From the NCBI GenBank assembly GCA_009746045.1, contig RPFO01000059.1:2650068-2714067 (forward strand): a DNA stretch of 64,000 nt, read 5' to 3'. Shown here piece by piece: positions 63,214-64,000 of this stretch. Numbering within the stretch: the stretch's first letter is position 1; every line of letters starts with the position of its first letter. Both the position numbers and the translations under genes were made by a program. This DNA comes from Mesostigma viride (Eukaryota > Streptophyta > Mesostigmatophyceae > Mesostigmatales > Mesostigmataceae). The notes below the pieces were generated by a model. That model ran no database searches. It was not told the origin of the DNA and was given only the letters and a program-made list of their open reading frames with translations.

Positions 63214-63337
63214 TTTTGTTTAAGTAAATGATCAAAAATCTAACTGAAAGCAACAAGGATAAAGGACAAGGCCTAATATAAGGCAAGGAAAGAAAAGGAA
63301 AAGATTTTAATGGCTTAAAAGAAGGAAACAATTTAAA

Positions 63338-63730
63338 TCAATCCTTTTTAACAACAGTAATGGATAGGGAACCGAATTCTAAGGTGAGAGGAGTATCTAA
63401 GCTAGATGAGGATGCAGCCCTCTTAGGGGGAGACGAAGGAGGGGTAGCAAAATCTAGAGCTTCTACAGGAGGGCGACCATGAGGAGTAGAACGTACGTGT
63501 AGGCCTAGATCTGATACGCTATGGTCTATAAGGAATTGTTGAGCTTCCTCGAAGGTAACAAATTTCTTATACCTAATTACATTATATGTACGATTTTGCA
63601 CTATCTTCCTAGCATCTGACCAAGAGAGGAAAATGGCTGACCATTGAGGGGTAATAACTACGTAATACTTAGCTAAACTATTATCACTAGATGAATGGGA
63701 AGGCGCAGTAAAAACACGACGTTGACTCAT
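63338..63730 (-). CDS. GyA ORF1, RNase H1 N-terminal / viroplasmin-like domain (copy 2)
   Basis: 130 residues, essentially identical to the copy 1 protein (46231-46623). It has the same KYYVVITPQ...SWSDARKIV...KKFVTFEEAQQFL core and a Ser/Pro-rich tail. Gag starts 124 bp downstream in the same direction. Confidence 0.75.
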   Translation of the reverse strand: MSQRRVFTAPSHSSSDNSLAKYYVVITPQWSAIFLSWSDARKIVQNRTYNVIRYKKFVTFEEAQQFLIDHSVSDLGLHVRSTPHGRPPVEALDFATPPSSPPKRAASSSSLDTPLTLEFGSLSITVVKKD

Positions 63731-64000
63731 GATAACTCACCTGGCGTGTCTTGTGATGTCAAGCTAGACGAGGTAGGGGTAGGCGACTTAGCTGGACGAT
63801 CTGGATCACCGAAAGAAGAAGGAGGGCGGAGTTTCCAGCTCTCGTCCTAAGTCAGCGGCCGGATATCCAGCGCTCGTCCTAACACAGCGCCCCGTAACTC
63901 TGCGGGTGCGGCCGTCTAATAAAGCAGCAGCACAAGGAAAAAGGTGTAGGTACTGCGACGCTAATCGTCTCCGAACAGTAATACTCCCCTATCTAAGACA
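63731..64000 (-). other. GyA copy 2 leader (incomplete)
   Basis: Matches 46624-46896 of copy 1 with small indels; the window ends inside it. No gene. Confidence 0.7.

Larger units (their letters stand above)
54041..64000 (-). mobile_element. GyA copy 2 (5' end beyond the window)
   Basis: 3' LTR at 54041-54613; ORF4, pol, gag and ORF1 follow in the same order as copy 1. The window ends about 830 bp short of the expected outer end of the 5' LTR, judged from copy 1. Gag, ORF1 and ORF4 are open. Pol has one break in protease and one between RNase H and integrase. Confidence 0.92.

Overview
This is eukaryotic nuclear DNA, most likely from a green alga of the volvocine/chlamydomonad type. Three things point there: phase-compatible spliceosomal introns with GTGAGC, GTATGT and GTAAGT donors, a secreted protein built on a very long Ser-Pro-Pro-Pro (hydroxyproline-rich glycoprotein) rod, and dense LTR retrotransposons. 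The species assignment is inference. No prokaryotic features, rRNA or complete tRNA genes were seen.

Region 1 (1-9.3 kb) is the 5' part of one host gene on the minus strand. Five exons can be joined in phase. They encode a signal peptide, thrombospondin type-3 calcium-binding repeats, a beta-rich module, a roughly 1,350-residue proline-rich rod, further beta modules and a bacterial-type Ig-like module. The gene runs off the left edge. Region 2 (9.3-10.3 kb) is intergenic DNA plus a possible retroelement leader.

Region 3 (10.3-48.6 kb) is a four-level nest of LTR retrotransposons. An old LTR of family 'GyA' (a chromodomain Ty3/Gypsy element) is split by a young GyA copy (10551-47729, TSD CCTAG, about 10.8 kb without its insertions). 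Inside the pol gene of that copy sit two elements. The first is a plus-strand Ty3/Gypsy element, 'GyD' (14860-33062, TSD TGTA), which carries a cytosine-5 DNA methyltransferase between protease and reverse transcriptase and a PHD finger at the end of pol. The second is a Copia-type element, 'CoB' (35414-43536, TSD TAAGA). A second Copia-type element, 'CoA' (25145-32613, TSD GTAGT), lies inside the right terminal repeat of GyD. Paired terminal repeats are almost identical at every level, so the nest is recent.

Region 4 (48.6-54.0 kb) holds broken GyA LTRs in both orientations. They are interrupted by a piggyBac transposon (48913-52218, TTAA target, frameshifted transposase) and by a non-autonomous TTAA-flanked element (52321-53673). 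Region 5 (54.0 kb to the right edge) is a second young GyA copy with its 3' LTR at 54041-54613; its 5' LTR is outside the window. It was inserted into yet another GyA LTR.

GyA elements read, in their own direction: LTR, leader, ORF1 (RNase H1 N-terminal/viroplasmin-like domain), gag, pol (protease, RT, RNase H, integrase, chromodomain), ORF4 (unknown, about 770 residues), polypurine tract, LTR. The most unusual items are the methyltransferase/PHD Gypsy element with its A-internal-B-A-B termini, the extra ORFs of GyA, and the Copia elements with AGTTAA...TTAACT termini and protease placed after integrase. Many reading-frame breaks fall in G or C homopolymers, so some may be sequencing errors rather than real mutations.
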